DNA from: Pseudomonadota bacterium
GTDB lineage: Bacteria; Myxococcota_A; Polyangia; GCA-2747355
Length of the DNA: 64,000 nucleotides
NCBI GenBank assembly: GCA_016702545.1
Contig: JADJDT010000008.1
Coordinates: 62,001 to 126,000 of the forward strand
Reading direction: 5' to 3'
Part shown: one piece after another, positions 46,396-54,938 of the stretch
How positions within the stretch are numbered: the first letter of the stretch is position 1
How the letters are laid out: each line of letters starts with the position of its first letter
The notes under the pieces: model-generated
Seen by the model: only the letters and a program-made list of their open reading frames with translations
Told to the model about the DNA's origin: nothing
Databases searched by the model: none
Made by a program: the position numbers and the translations under genes

Positions 46396-47811
46396 GTGAA
46401 CGATTCGCCGCGATCGAGGGCCTTCTTCTCGTACCTGCGTGGTCGCGTCGTCGTCTGGATCGTCTGTGCCGCTGGGCTGACCCTCGGCTGCGGGCGCAGT
46501 CTTCCGCTCGGCGGGGACGGCGCCGAGGACGCTCGGACCGACTTGCGCGACGGAGCGGTGGGCCGCCCCGACGGCTCGGTGCAGCGCGACGGCTCGGTGC
46601 AGCGCGACGGCTCGGCGCAGCGCGACGGCTCGGCGCAGCGCGACGGCTCGGCGCGGCGCGACGGCTCGGCGAAGCGTGACGGCTCGGCGAAGCGTGACGG
46701 CTCGGCGCAGCGCGACGGCTCGGTGCAGCGCGACGGCTCGGCGAAGCGTGACGGCGCCCTGCGGCGCGATGCCGCCCCGGGCCGCGATGCCGGCGCGCGG
46801 CGCGATGCCGCCGCGCGGCGCGATGGCGGTCCCCAGCGGGACAGTGGCTTGCGGCGCGATGCGGCGCTGCTGCGGGACGCCGCCGTCCGGCGTGACGCGG
46901 GGGCGCGTGCCGATAGCGGGCTGCCGCTGCTGAGGCCCGATCTGCTGCTCAGCAGCTTCACGGCTCAGGCCTCGGCGGCGGGGGCTGCGACCTACACCGT
47001 GGTGACGTGCAACCGAGGAGCGGCTGGCAGCGCGGCCAGCCAACTGGGCCTGTACTTCGATCTCCCCAGCGCGCCGACGGTGGCGACCCCCCCCAGCCGG
47101 CTGCTCGAGGTCGCGGCGCTCCGAGTGGGCCAGTGCCAGACGGACCGCCTCACGGTGACGCTCTCGGCCGGCAGCTACCGCTCCTGGGCGCGGGCCGACG
47201 CGCGGACGGTGATCGACGAAAGCAACGAGGGCAATAACCTCGCCGGGCCGATTGCGTTGGCCGTCGCGCCTGGACGCGCGGACCTGGTGATCAGTGCCTT
47301 TGCCGTGGCTGCGGGCACCTCGCAGCGACCCACGAGCTACCAGACCACGGTCTGCAACCGCGGGGTCGTGGCTGCCCCGGCCACGCGGCTGGGGATCTAC
47401 TTCGACCGTCTGCAGGCGCCGACGGTGGGCACGGTGGCCGATCGTGAGCTGGCAGTCGCCGCATTGCAGCCGCGGCAGTGCAGCAGCCAGACCCTGAGCG
47501 TCGCGCTCGCCGGCGGTGTCTACTTCTCGTGGGCGCTGGCCGACGCGCGAGGGGCCGTCAGCGAGAGCAACGAGAGCAACAACGCGTTCGGCCCGCAGGT
47601 GTTTCTGGTGCTCGATACGGCGACGATTCCGCCGGAGTGCCTCAGCGCGTGCAGCGTGTTGGTGACGCCGTGCCGGCTGCTGGCGCGTAATGCGCAGCAG
47701 AGCTGCGGGTTGCTCTGCGCCACCCGCACCCCGGCGCAGATCGCCTGCGCGGGTGCAGCAGCGAGCAGTGGGCGCTGCTTCTCGATCGTCAGCTGCCTGC
47801 TGCTGCCCTAG
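46396..47811 (+). CDS. Repeat-rich lipoprotein with two CARDB domains
   Basis: 471 residues from GTG 46396 (GGAGG, 8-nt spacer). Signal/lipobox VVVWIVCAAGLTLGCGRS. Residues ~55-175 are about twenty six-residue units (RDGSVQ, RDGSAQ, RDGSAK, later RDAGAR), a charged surface stalk. Two CARDB-type beta sandwiches follow, each with a paired signature: PDLLLSSFTAQ...TVVTCNRGAAG...DESNEGNNLAGP, and ADLVISAFAVA...TTVCNRGVVA...SESNESNNAFGP. A C-terminal Cys-rich tail (CLSACSVLVTPCRLL, CGLLCATRTP, CAGAAASSGRC) carries eight or so cysteines. Probably a cell-surface adhesion or display protein. Confidence 0.75.
   Translation: MNDSPRSRAFFSYLRGRVVVWIVCAAGLTLGCGRSLPLGGDGAEDARTDLRDGAVGRPDGSVQRDGSVQRDGSAQRDGSAQRDGSARRDGSAKRDGSAKRDGSAQRDGSVQRDGSAKRDGALRRDAAPGRDAGARRDAAARRDGGPQRDSGLRRDAALLRDAAVRRDAGARADSGLPLLRPDLLLSSFTAQASAAGAATYTVVTCNRGAAGSAASQLGLYFDLPSAPTVATPPSRLLEVAALRVGQCQTDRLTVTLSAGSYRSWARADARTVIDESNEGNNLAGPIALAVAPGRADLVISAFAVAAGTSQRPTSYQTTVCNRGVVAAPATRLGIYFDRLQAPTVGTVADRELAVAALQPRQCSSQTLSVALAGGVYFSWALADARGAVSESNESNNAFGPQVFLVLDTATIPPECLSACSVLVTPCRLLARNAQQSCGLLCATRTPAQIACAGAAASSGRCFSIVSCLLLP
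46567..46920. repeat. 18-bp tandem repeats encoding the RDGSxQ stalk
   Basis: About twenty units based on CAGCGCGACGGCTCGGTG, the first ten nearly identical and later ones degenerate. In-frame coding minisatellite; copy number is likely to vary between strains. Not CRISPR: no spacers. Confidence 0.85.
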
Positions 47812-47926
47812 CCCGCGCCGACGCTGGGTCCTCAGGGGCGCTGCGCCCCTCCTTCGCGGGAGTCCCGCCGCGCATCAACGCAGCCCGGGGGATCAGAGCC
47901 GCGCCGACAGCCCAGATCCACGTCAT

Positions 47927-47956
47927 TTGACAGTCGCCGGCCCTGGGCCCTAGGAT
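47927..47956 (+). promoter_or_regulatory. Promoter candidate for the pseudo-receiver gene
   Basis: TTGACA (47927-47932), 18-bp spacer, TAGGAT (47951-47956). Exact -35, 4/6 -10, about 150 nt before the start codon. The 297-bp interval 47812-48108 holds no other supported feature. Confidence 0.5.
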
Positions 47957-48108
47957 CAATCCCAGCGCAAGCACTGATGAAACGGTAGAAATCGGGCTCG
48001 CGCGCGGTGTCGCGCCCCAGCCTGGCGGCCAGACCCCGGCGGTACAGATGCCCGCCTCCGTAGCCGTGCTTGCCCATGCGGCCCCGCTGACTGGCCGCGG
48101 AGACCATC

Positions 48109-50583
48109 ATGCCCCGAGTGCTGATCGTGGAGAGCGACGCCGCCTACGCCGGAGAACTGGCCCGTGAGCTGACCACGCGCCTTCCCCAGCTCTATCGCAC
48201 GCCGCCGATCGAGATCACGCTGGCGCGCGATGGCCAGGCCGCGCTGGACGCGGCCACCCGACAACCGCCCGACCTGCTGCTCGTGTGCGTCGAGCTGCCG
48301 ACGATCAGCGGCTACTCGGTGTGCAACAAGGCCAAGAAGAACCCGCTCCTGAAGGACACCCCGCTGATCATCATGTCGGCGGAGGCGACGCCCGAGATCT
48401 TCGAGCAGCACAGCAAGTTGCGCACGCCGGCCGACGCCTACCTGATCAAGCCCTTTTCGACGGCGACGCTGCTGGAGCGGGTGGCCTCGTTGCTCGGTCT
48501 GGGCGACGAGGGAACCCAGCTGGAGTCGGCCATCGATACCAGCATCGAGCAGGGGTTCGCGGCCGAGCAGGCGACGCTGCCACGCGGCGACGAGGCGCCG
48601 GCCGAGGCCGAGCTGGAGCTGGAGATCGAGGACGGTGACCTGGTCACCGACGAGCTCGGGGCGATGACGCCCCAGCCCTTGCCCGGGCATCCCGCCGGGG
48701 AGCTCGCCGACCAGGAGATCTCGCTGGCCACGGACGCCGCGTTCGCCGCGCTCGAGCTGCCCTTCGAGCGGGCCACCCCACAGGCGGAGGCCGCCGGCGC
48801 GCGGCAGGCGGCCTGGGGCGCACCGGCGCCCAGCGTCGACCCCGGGGCCACGCCTGCCTGGTCGCGCTCACCGGCGCCGACGCCTTTGGCGCTGGATCCA
48901 CCGACCGACCCGAACGACGCCCTCGACCTCGCACCACCCCTCGAGTTCGCGCCGCCCCTCGACCTCGCACCACGCTCGCCGATCGAGCTGGGCGACCAAG
49001 ATTACGGCGAGCGCGGCGGGTTGACGCCGTCGGCGATCGCCGAGCCCTTGCCCGGGCTCGCCCCCGCGGCGCTGGCGATCGACGAGTCGCTGGCCGACGA
49101 GCCCTTTCCGCTGCAGACCGTGGCCGAGACGGTGGTCAGCTCCGGGCTGGCGCCGCTGGCGGCGGTGGCGCTCGACGAGACCCGCGATGCGCGGGCGGAA
49201 GAGGCGGAGCGACGGGTCGCCGCGCTGCAGCAGGAAAACGATCAGTTGACGCAGTCCCTGCGTGAGGCGAATGCGGTCAAGCCGACGACGGGCGGTGGCC
49301 TGACGCGCGATCGCGAGCTGCTCGGGTTGCGCGAGGTGATCAACAAGAAGGAGCGCGAGCTTCTCGACCTGCGGGACGAGCTCGATGCCAGGGAGCGGCA
49401 GATTCTCGATCACAAGGACAAGGTGCGCGAGCTCGACCGCCGGGCGCGCGACATGGACGAGAAGCTGCTCGGGATCGAGAAGGAGATGGTCTCGGCGCGC
49501 GAGCGCGCTGAAGCGCTGCAGCAGGACAAGCAGCGCTTGGTCGATCGGGAAAGCGGCGTCAAGCAGCGACTGGAGGAGGCCAAGCGCGAGATCGAGAAGG
49601 CCTACGCCGAGAACACCCAGGTCAAGGAACGCCAGGAGCGCGAGCTCGCGCGCCTCAAACAGCAGCACGGCGACGAGCTGCGTCTGGCAGAGCAGCGGCT
49701 CACCGACGAGCAGACGAGGCTCCGTGCCGAGCACGCGGCCGAGCTGCGCGAACTCGCGGAGGAGCTGCGGCGCGAGCAGCAGGCCGAGGGCAGCGCGCAC
49801 CTCAAGGAAATCGAGCGGCGTGAGCAGGAGCATCGCGACGAGGTCACGGGTCTCGACGCCCGGCACCAGGCCGAGCAGCAGGCGCTGCGCGAGCAGCACC
49901 AGCAGCAGCTCGAGCAGGCGCGTCAGCAGCACGAGCAGGCGCTGGCGACCCAGCAGGCCAGCGCCCGCGTCGAGCTCGAGCAGGCCGCGCAGCGCGCCGA
50001 GGAGGCGCTCGAGAGCCAGCGCACCGAGCAGCAGGCCGAGCTGGCGCGCGCGGCCCAGCAGCACCAGACGCTAACGGCGCAGGCGCGTGCCAGCCATGAG
50101 GAGGCGCTGCAGCGGGTCAAACAGCAGCACCAGGACCTGCTCGAGCAGATCGAGACGGAGCACGCCGAGGAGAAGGAGAGCCTGCGTGGCGCGCACCAGA
50201 CCGAGATCGATCAGCTGCGCCAGCAGCACGGCGCCGCCGTGAGCACGCTGAGGGGCGAGCACGAGGCCGCGCTCGACGCGCTGCGCCAGCAGCAGGCGCG
50301 GGAGCTCAAGGCGCTGGTCGATGAAGAGCAGGCGAAGAGCGCGGCGTTCGAGCTGACGATCGCCGGCCAGCAGGAGCAGCTCGGGGAGCTGGGCGCCCTG
50401 CTCGAGAGCCACGAGCTGCGGCTGGCCGACGCGCTGGCCGCGCTGCAGATCGATGCCGAGTTGGGCGAGAAGGCTCGGCGCGCGCTGGCGGTGGCGGTGG
50501 CGCTGGTCGACCAGCAACACGCGGCGACGTCGAGCGCCGCCGCCGGCGAGCGGGACGCCATCGCGCAGCAACCGCGCGGCTGA
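48109..50583 (+). CDS. Pseudo-receiver plus long coiled-coil protein (AglZ/FrzS-like)
   Basis: 824 residues; ATG 48109 with GGAGA 6 nt upstream. Residues 1-125 form a receiver fold (RVLIVESDAAYAGEL, PDLLLVCVELPTISGYSVC, DTPLIIMSAEA, AYLIKPFS). The phosphoacceptor Asp is replaced by Cys60, so phosphorylation is unlikely. An acidic Ala/Pro linker (~130-350) follows, then a ~400-residue coiled coil full of E, Q, R and K heptads (ELLDLRDELDAREREILD-like, QQHQQQLEQARQQHEQALA). Same architecture as AglZ and FrzS, polarity/gliding-motility scaffolds in Myxococcus. Motility role is inferred from architecture only. Confidence 0.75.
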   Translation: MPRVLIVESDAAYAGELARELTTRLPQLYRTPPIEITLARDGQAALDAATRQPPDLLLVCVELPTISGYSVCNKAKKNPLLKDTPLIIMSAEATPEIFEQHSKLRTPADAYLIKPFSTATLLERVASLLGLGDEGTQLESAIDTSIEQGFAAEQATLPRGDEAPAEAELELEIEDGDLVTDELGAMTPQPLPGHPAGELADQEISLATDAAFAALELPFERATPQAEAAGARQAAWGAPAPSVDPGATPAWSRSPAPTPLALDPPTDPNDALDLAPPLEFAPPLDLAPRSPIELGDQDYGERGGLTPSAIAEPLPGLAPAALAIDESLADEPFPLQTVAETVVSSGLAPLAAVALDETRDARAEEAERRVAALQQENDQLTQSLREANAVKPTTGGGLTRDRELLGLREVINKKERELLDLRDELDARERQILDHKDKVRELDRRARDMDEKLLGIEKEMVSARERAEALQQDKQRLVDRESGVKQRLEEAKREIEKAYAENTQVKERQERELARLKQQHGDELRLAEQRLTDEQTRLRAEHAAELRELAEELRREQQAEGSAHLKEIERREQEHRDEVTGLDARHQAEQQALREQHQQQLEQARQQHEQALATQQASARVELEQAAQRAEEALESQRTEQQAELARAAQQHQTLTAQARASHEEALQRVKQQHQDLLEQIETEHAEEKESLRGAHQTEIDQLRQQHGAAVSTLRGEHEAALDALRQQQARELKALVDEEQAKSAAFELTIAGQQEQLGELGALLESHELRLADALAALQIDAELGEKARRALAVAVALVDQQHAATSSAAAGERDAIAQQPRG

Positions 50584-50618
50584 GGGCCGCGGCGACTTTC
50601 AAGCCGGCCGCTGGCTCC

Positions 50619-52331
50619 GTGCTGGCCGGCCGCGCTGGCACTCGAGGTGCGATCACGTCCGAGGTCACCGGCAATACCAAGGGCCTGCGGGCCAGCGCTG
50701 TGCGCACGATCGAGCGCCTCTACGAGCGACGCGTGCGGCCGACGGAGGTGGTGTCGGCCGAGTTGGCTGCCAACCTCTGCCGGCTCTCGCACGAGCTGCG
50801 CCGCCAGCTCGGCGTGCTGATCGACCGTCGTGGCCAGCCCGAGCACGTCGTCGTCGGCGACGCCAGCAAGCTCTGGCTGCCCGACATCGGCCGGTTGCGC
50901 ACGGGACACGGTCGGCTACGCGGCTTGCGCTTGGTCCACACCCACCTGCGTGGTGAGGAGCTGACCAACGACGACCTGACCGATCTGGCGTTGCTGCGGC
51001 TGGATCTCGTCTGCGCCCTGACGCTCGGCGCCGACGGGCAGCCGGCGCGGGCCTTCTGCGCCCACCTCAACCCCGACCCGGCCGCGGGCGACCCGTGGAC
51101 GATCTTGCCCGCGGTGGCGGCGCAGCAGCTCGCCCTCGATCCGCTGGCGCTGGTCCAGGAGCTCGAGAGTCAGTTTGCGCGCCAGGGCTCCGGGCGCGCG
51201 GCGGGCCAGGTCGGTGAGCGGGCGCTGTTGGTGCACCTGGGCCTCGACCGAGCGGCGCGCAGTCCGGCGGCCTGCATCGCCGAGCTCAAGGAGCTGTGCC
51301 GCACCGCGGGGGTGGTGGTGCTCGACACGGTGACGCAGCGGCGGTCGCGCCCCGATCCGCGCTACGCGGTGGGGCGGGGCAAGCTCGAGCAGATCGTGCT
51401 GCGGGCCAATCAGCTCGGCGCCGAGCTGCTGGTCTTCGACCCCAATCTGAGCCCGGCCCAGGCGCGCGCGATCAGCGAGGCCACCGACCTGAAGGTCATC
51501 GATCGCGCGATGCTGATCCTCGATATCTTCGCCCAGCACGCGCAGACCAGCGAGGGCCGGCTGCAGGTCGAGGCCGCCCAGCTGCGCTACATGATGCCGC
51601 GCCTGGTCGAGAAGAACACGATGATGAGCCGACTGACCGGCGGCATCGGCGGACGCGGTCCCGGGGAAACCAAGCTGGAGCTCAATCGCCGGCGTGCGCG
51701 CGAGCGCGTCACGCGCCTCAATCGACAGCTGGCGCAGTTGCCCGAGCAACGGCAGCGGCGGCGCGCGCTGCGGGAGGCGCGCGAGCTGCCGGTCGTCAGC
51801 ATCGTCGGCTACACCAACGCCGGCAAGTCGACGCTGCTCAACGCGCTGACCAACAGCGACGCGCTCGCGGCCGATCAGCTCTTCGCCACCCTCTCACCGC
51901 TGAGCCGGCGCTTGCGCTTTCCACGCGAGCGCGAGGTGATCCTCACCGACACGGTCGGCTTCATTCACGACCTGCCGCAAGAGGTGATCGAGGCCTTCCG
52001 TGCCACGCTCGAAGAGCTGCGCAACGCCGACCTGCTGCTGCAGCTGGTGGACGTCTCGGACAACGACTTCCGCGCGCACATCGCGACCGTGCAGCAGACC
52101 TTGACCGACTTGGAGGTGGGCGAGACCCCGCGCCTGCTGGTCTTCAACAAGGTCGATCGCCTGGCGCCCGACGAGCTGGCGGCCCGCCTCGCCGAGTTCG
52201 GGGCCTTGCCGATCTGCGCGCTCCAGGCCGAGAGCTGCCGGGCGCTGCTCGAGGCCGTGGCGCAGGCGCTCTGGCGCGAGGGCAAGCCGATCACGGCGCC
52301 GGCCGCCGCGCCCGCGCTATCCGAGAACTAG
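50619..52331 (+). CDS. hflX: GTPase HflX
   Basis: 570 residues from GTG 50619, 35 nt after the preceding gene. The HflX N-terminal domain has an extension of ~180 residues (TGNTKGLRASAVRTIERLYERRV...), as in many deltaproteobacterial HflX proteins. Diagnostic motifs: RPDPRYAVGRGKLEQI, glycine-rich GGIGGRGPGETKLELNRRR, G1 GYTNAGKSTLLN, G2/G3 FATLSPLSRRL and LTDTVGFIHDLP, G4 FNKVD. Ribosome-splitting GTPase active under heat and other stress. The TAG stop lies inside a CTAGCCC hairpin-family repeat. Confidence 0.93.
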   Translation: MLAGRAGTRGAITSEVTGNTKGLRASAVRTIERLYERRVRPTEVVSAELAANLCRLSHELRRQLGVLIDRRGQPEHVVVGDASKLWLPDIGRLRTGHGRLRGLRLVHTHLRGEELTNDDLTDLALLRLDLVCALTLGADGQPARAFCAHLNPDPAAGDPWTILPAVAAQQLALDPLALVQELESQFARQGSGRAAGQVGERALLVHLGLDRAARSPAACIAELKELCRTAGVVVLDTVTQRRSRPDPRYAVGRGKLEQIVLRANQLGAELLVFDPNLSPAQARAISEATDLKVIDRAMLILDIFAQHAQTSEGRLQVEAAQLRYMMPRLVEKNTMMSRLTGGIGGRGPGETKLELNRRRARERVTRLNRQLAQLPEQRQRRRALREARELPVVSIVGYTNAGKSTLLNALTNSDALAADQLFATLSPLSRRLRFPREREVILTDTVGFIHDLPQEVIEAFRATLEELRNADLLLQLVDVSDNDFRAHIATVQQTLTDLEVGETPRLLVFNKVDRLAPDELAARLAEFGALPICALQAESCRALLEAVAQALWREGKPITAPAAAPALSEN

Positions 52332-52360
52332 CCCCAAGACAAGCGTTCTAGCGCAGGCCG
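52328..52360. repeat. CTAG-hairpin family repeat, partial copy
   Basis: CTAGCCCCAAGACAAGCG followed by TTCTAGCGCAGGCCG matches the left half of the element at 62990-63040 (CTAGCCCGAAAACAAGCG, then TTCGAGCGCAAGCCG). The right arm is missing. It contains the hflX stop codon. Confidence 0.55.
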
Positions 52361-52415
52361 TCGGGCGGCGAGGGCAGTCAGCGGGAGCTGGCGCCGCTCC
52401 AGGGTCCTGTTGGCG

Positions 52416-53150
52416 CTACTTGGCCGTCGCCCGCAGCACGACCTTGCCCTCACGCACCACGACCTGGAACTCGATCTCGCGCCCCGGGTGGCGTTCGCGC
52501 AACTGGGGTAGCTGCTGCCGCACGCTACGCACCAGAGCGTCGTAGCGCACGGTGCTGGGGTCCTGGCCGCAGGCCTCCTTGGCGCGCTGAAAGCGACGAA
52601 ACAACGACTGCAGGTGCTGCTCGTCGAGGTCGGCGTGGGCCGCTGGAGGGGGACCGGCCGCCGGGGGCGCTGGTGTGGCAGCGGGGGGCGGCCGCTCCGT
52701 CGCGGCCGCCGCCGCTACCGCAGGGTCGCCGGTGACCGCGGGTGTCTCCACCGGGCGGCTCAGCGCGCTGGCGAGCGCTCGCTCCAAATCAGCGGGACTG
52801 CGAATGCCGATGTCATCGGGCAGCTGCAGGCCACGGCTGGCCAGATGCCGCTTGGTCCGCGCCACGTCACGGTGATAGGTCCCGGCCTCCATCGCCCGCA
52901 TCGTGCGGCCCCAGTAGGCGCGATAGGTGCTGAGCTTCTGCAGCAGATTGCGGTAGCGAAAGCGTACCGAGGTGTTCCGGATCTGCTGTTGATCGAGCAG
53001 ATACTGCAACCGGGCGACGTCCTTCAGCAGGACCGACGGCGCGCGCTTCTGGATGCCAAGAAAGTACTGCTCGTAGAGCACGCGGACGCGCTCGAGCTTC
53101 TGCTCGAACTCGGCCACCGCCGCATCGATGTCCGGCAGCTCGGGAGGCAC
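52416..53150 (-). CDS. MXAN_5187-family protein
   Basis: 244 residues. A helical N-terminal domain (AEFEQKLERVRVLYEQYFLGIQKRAPSVLLKDV, NTSVRFRYRNLLQKLSTYRAYWGRTMRAMEAGTYHRDV), a Pro/Ala linker, and a C-terminal small domain (LFRRFQRAKEACGQDPSTVRYDALVRSVRQQLPQLRERHPGREIEFQVVVREGKVVLRA). The YFLGIxxxxP, RFRxxxLxxxxxTYxxYW and FxVVVxxGKVxLxA patterns are those of the MXAN_5187 proteins of myxobacteria, whose function is unknown. Supports the taxonomic placement. Divergent from rseP. Confidence 0.7.
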   Translation of the reverse strand: MPPELPDIDAAVAEFEQKLERVRVLYEQYFLGIQKRAPSVLLKDVARLQYLLDQQQIRNTSVRFRYRNLLQKLSTYRAYWGRTMRAMEAGTYHRDVARTKRHLASRGLQLPDDIGIRSPADLERALASALSRPVETPAVTGDPAVAAAAATERPPPAATPAPPAAGPPPAAHADLDEQHLQSLFRRFQRAKEACGQDPSTVRYDALVRSVRQQLPQLRERHPGREIEFQVVVREGKVVLRATAK

Positions 53151-53239
53151 GGCACGGATATTAACATAGCCCTCGGCCGCATCTCCGCGTCCCGGGGCTC
53201 AGCGGCCCCAGTGCGGTGGCCGGTGGAGGCCGCCTCGGC

Positions 53240-53245
53240 TACACT
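53240..53245 (+). promoter_or_regulatory. -10-like element directly before rseP (leaderless mRNA candidate)
   Basis: TACACT in CGGCTACACTGCGCCGCG; the ATG is only 9 nt further on, so a start 6-8 nt after the box would fall on or next to the start codon. No Shine-Dalgarno sequence is present. Confidence 0.4.
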
Positions 53246-53253
53246 GCGCCGCG

Positions 53254-54927
53254 ATGACGCTGCTCTACTTCGTGTTGCTGGTGGGTGTGCTGATCTTCGT
53301 GCACGAGGTCGGCCACTTTCTGCTGGCCAAGCTCTTCAACGTCAAGGTGCTGAAGTTCTCGCTGGGCTTCGGCCCTGCGGCGCTCGGTTTTCGCCGCGGC
53401 GAGACCGAGTACTGCATCGCCTGGCTGCCGCTGGGCGGCTTCGTCAAGATGTTGGGCGAGGATCCCGCGGAGCCGGTGCGGCGTGAGGATCACGATCGCG
53501 CCTTCCACCACAAGCCGCTGTGGCAGCGCTACGCGATCGTGCTCGCCGGTCCGATCTTCAACATCATCTTCCCGACGCTGATCTACTTCATCTTCTTCGC
53601 CAGCCAGAGTCGCCTGCCGCCGCCCGTGATCGGCAAGGTGCTGCCGGACGAGCCCGCCGCAGAGGCTGGTCTGCGCCCGGGCGACCGCATCCTCGCGGTC
53701 GACGGTCGCCCGGTGCGCTACTGGACCGACCGTGAGGCGGCCGGCGGCGGGCTCTGGTCCGTGACTCACAACATCGCGCCCTATCCCGGCGTCGCGCTGC
53801 GGATCACCATCAAGCGCGGCGGGCAGCGCCTGGAGCGCTTCATCACCCCGCGGGAGGACGTCTGCTACGACCGCCTGGGGCTGCGTTGGCGCTGCGGCGT
53901 GATCGGTGTCTCTCCGCTCTTCGAGATGGCGCAGATCGGCGTGATCGACCCGGCGGGGCCGGCCGGACGCGCCGGTCTGCGCACCGGTGACCTGATCACC
54001 GCGGTCAACGGCCGACCGATCGAGCGCTGGGATGAGCTGGCACAGCTGCTCGAGCACAATCGCGGCGACGCCCTGCGCTTGGCCTACCTGCGCCCGGGCG
54101 CCCCCTTGAGCGACTTCGCCGATCTCCGCCTGCTCCATCCGCGCACGACGGTGCTCGATCCCGAGCCGCGGCACGAGGCGACCACGGTGCGCTATGAGAC
54201 CGGTATCGCGTCGGCCGAGCTCTTCGTGCGGCACATCGATCCCGGCTCGCCGGCGGCGGCCCTCGGTCTCAAGCCGGGCGATCGCATCGTCGCGCTCGAC
54301 GGGCGACCGGTGAAACACTGGGCGGTCTTCGGCCAGGCGTTGCGTCAGCGCCCGGATGCCGACCACCGCCTGGTCTGGCTCCGCCTGGGCGGTGAGCAGC
54401 GCGAGGCTCGCTTTCGCTTTGCCCAGGTCGCCTACCGCGACGACCTCGGCAACCAGCTGGCGCGCTACGTCTTTGGCGCCGAGGCGGATGTCGTGGCCCG
54501 GGCCCACGAGCCGGTGCCGGTCGAGGGTCGCCTGGGCTACGCGGCGGTCGAGTCGGTGCGCTACACCAGCGACCTGGTCCACAAGCTGTTGGTCGTGATC
54601 GTCGAGCTGTTTCGAGGCGGGATCTCGCGCGACACCATTGGTGGGCCGCTGATGCTGGCCAAGGCGGCGCGCGTGGCGGCCGAAACCGGCTGGGACAAGT
54701 TTCTGCTGTTGATGGCGCTGATCAGCATCAACCTCGGCATCATCAATCTGCTGCCGGTGCCGCTGCTCGATGGTGGCCACATCATGTTCTTCACGATCGA
54801 GGCGATTCGCCGGCGCCCGCTCAGCCTGCGCGCCCGCGCCTTGGCCTCCTACTTCGGTCTGGTGCTGCTGGTCTCGCTGATGGTCTTCGCGCTGAAGAAC
54901 GACATCACGCGCTTCTGGTTTCGCTGA
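53254..54927 (+). CDS. rseP: Site-2 intramembrane protease RseP with three PDZ domains
   Basis: 557 residues (typical RseP ~450). First helix LLYFVLLVGVLIFVHEVGHFLLA carries HEVGH (zinc ligands and catalytic Glu, ~residues 17-21). Conserved FKMLGEDP-like loop. Three PDZ repeats: VLPDEPAAEAGLRPGDRILAVDGRPV, then VIDPAGPAGRAGLRTGDLITAVNGRPI, then HIDPGSPAAALGLKPGDRIVALDGRPV; E. coli RseP has two. C-terminal helices contain NLLPVPLLDGGHI, supplying the third zinc ligand. It cleaves anti-sigma factors and signal-peptide remnants in the membrane. Followed 11 nt later by tsaB. Confidence 0.92.
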   Translation: MTLLYFVLLVGVLIFVHEVGHFLLAKLFNVKVLKFSLGFGPAALGFRRGETEYCIAWLPLGGFVKMLGEDPAEPVRREDHDRAFHHKPLWQRYAIVLAGPIFNIIFPTLIYFIFFASQSRLPPPVIGKVLPDEPAAEAGLRPGDRILAVDGRPVRYWTDREAAGGGLWSVTHNIAPYPGVALRITIKRGGQRLERFITPREDVCYDRLGLRWRCGVIGVSPLFEMAQIGVIDPAGPAGRAGLRTGDLITAVNGRPIERWDELAQLLEHNRGDALRLAYLRPGAPLSDFADLRLLHPRTTVLDPEPRHEATTVRYETGIASAELFVRHIDPGSPAAALGLKPGDRIVALDGRPVKHWAVFGQALRQRPDADHRLVWLRLGGEQREARFRFAQVAYRDDLGNQLARYVFGAEADVVARAHEPVPVEGRLGYAAVESVRYTSDLVHKLLVVIVELFRGGISRDTIGGPLMLAKAARVAAETGWDKFLLLMALISINLGIINLLPVPLLDGGHIMFFTIEAIRRRPLSLRARALASYFGLVLLVSLMVFALKNDITRFWFR

Positions 54928-54938
54928 GCGGCGCGACG

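Noticed and set aside
46567..46920. Regular short repeats that might suggest CRISPR
   Set aside because: Units are contiguous, in frame and encode RDGSxQ; there are no unique spacers and no cas genes.
47971..47995. CTGATGA...GAAA resembling a hammerhead ribozyme core
   Set aside because: The bases between the two motifs cannot form stem II and no matching stems I and III are present.
47832..48110. Minus-strand frame of 92 codons upstream of the pseudo-receiver gene
   Set aside because: No ribosome site or family similarity; it overlaps the promoter of the opposite gene.
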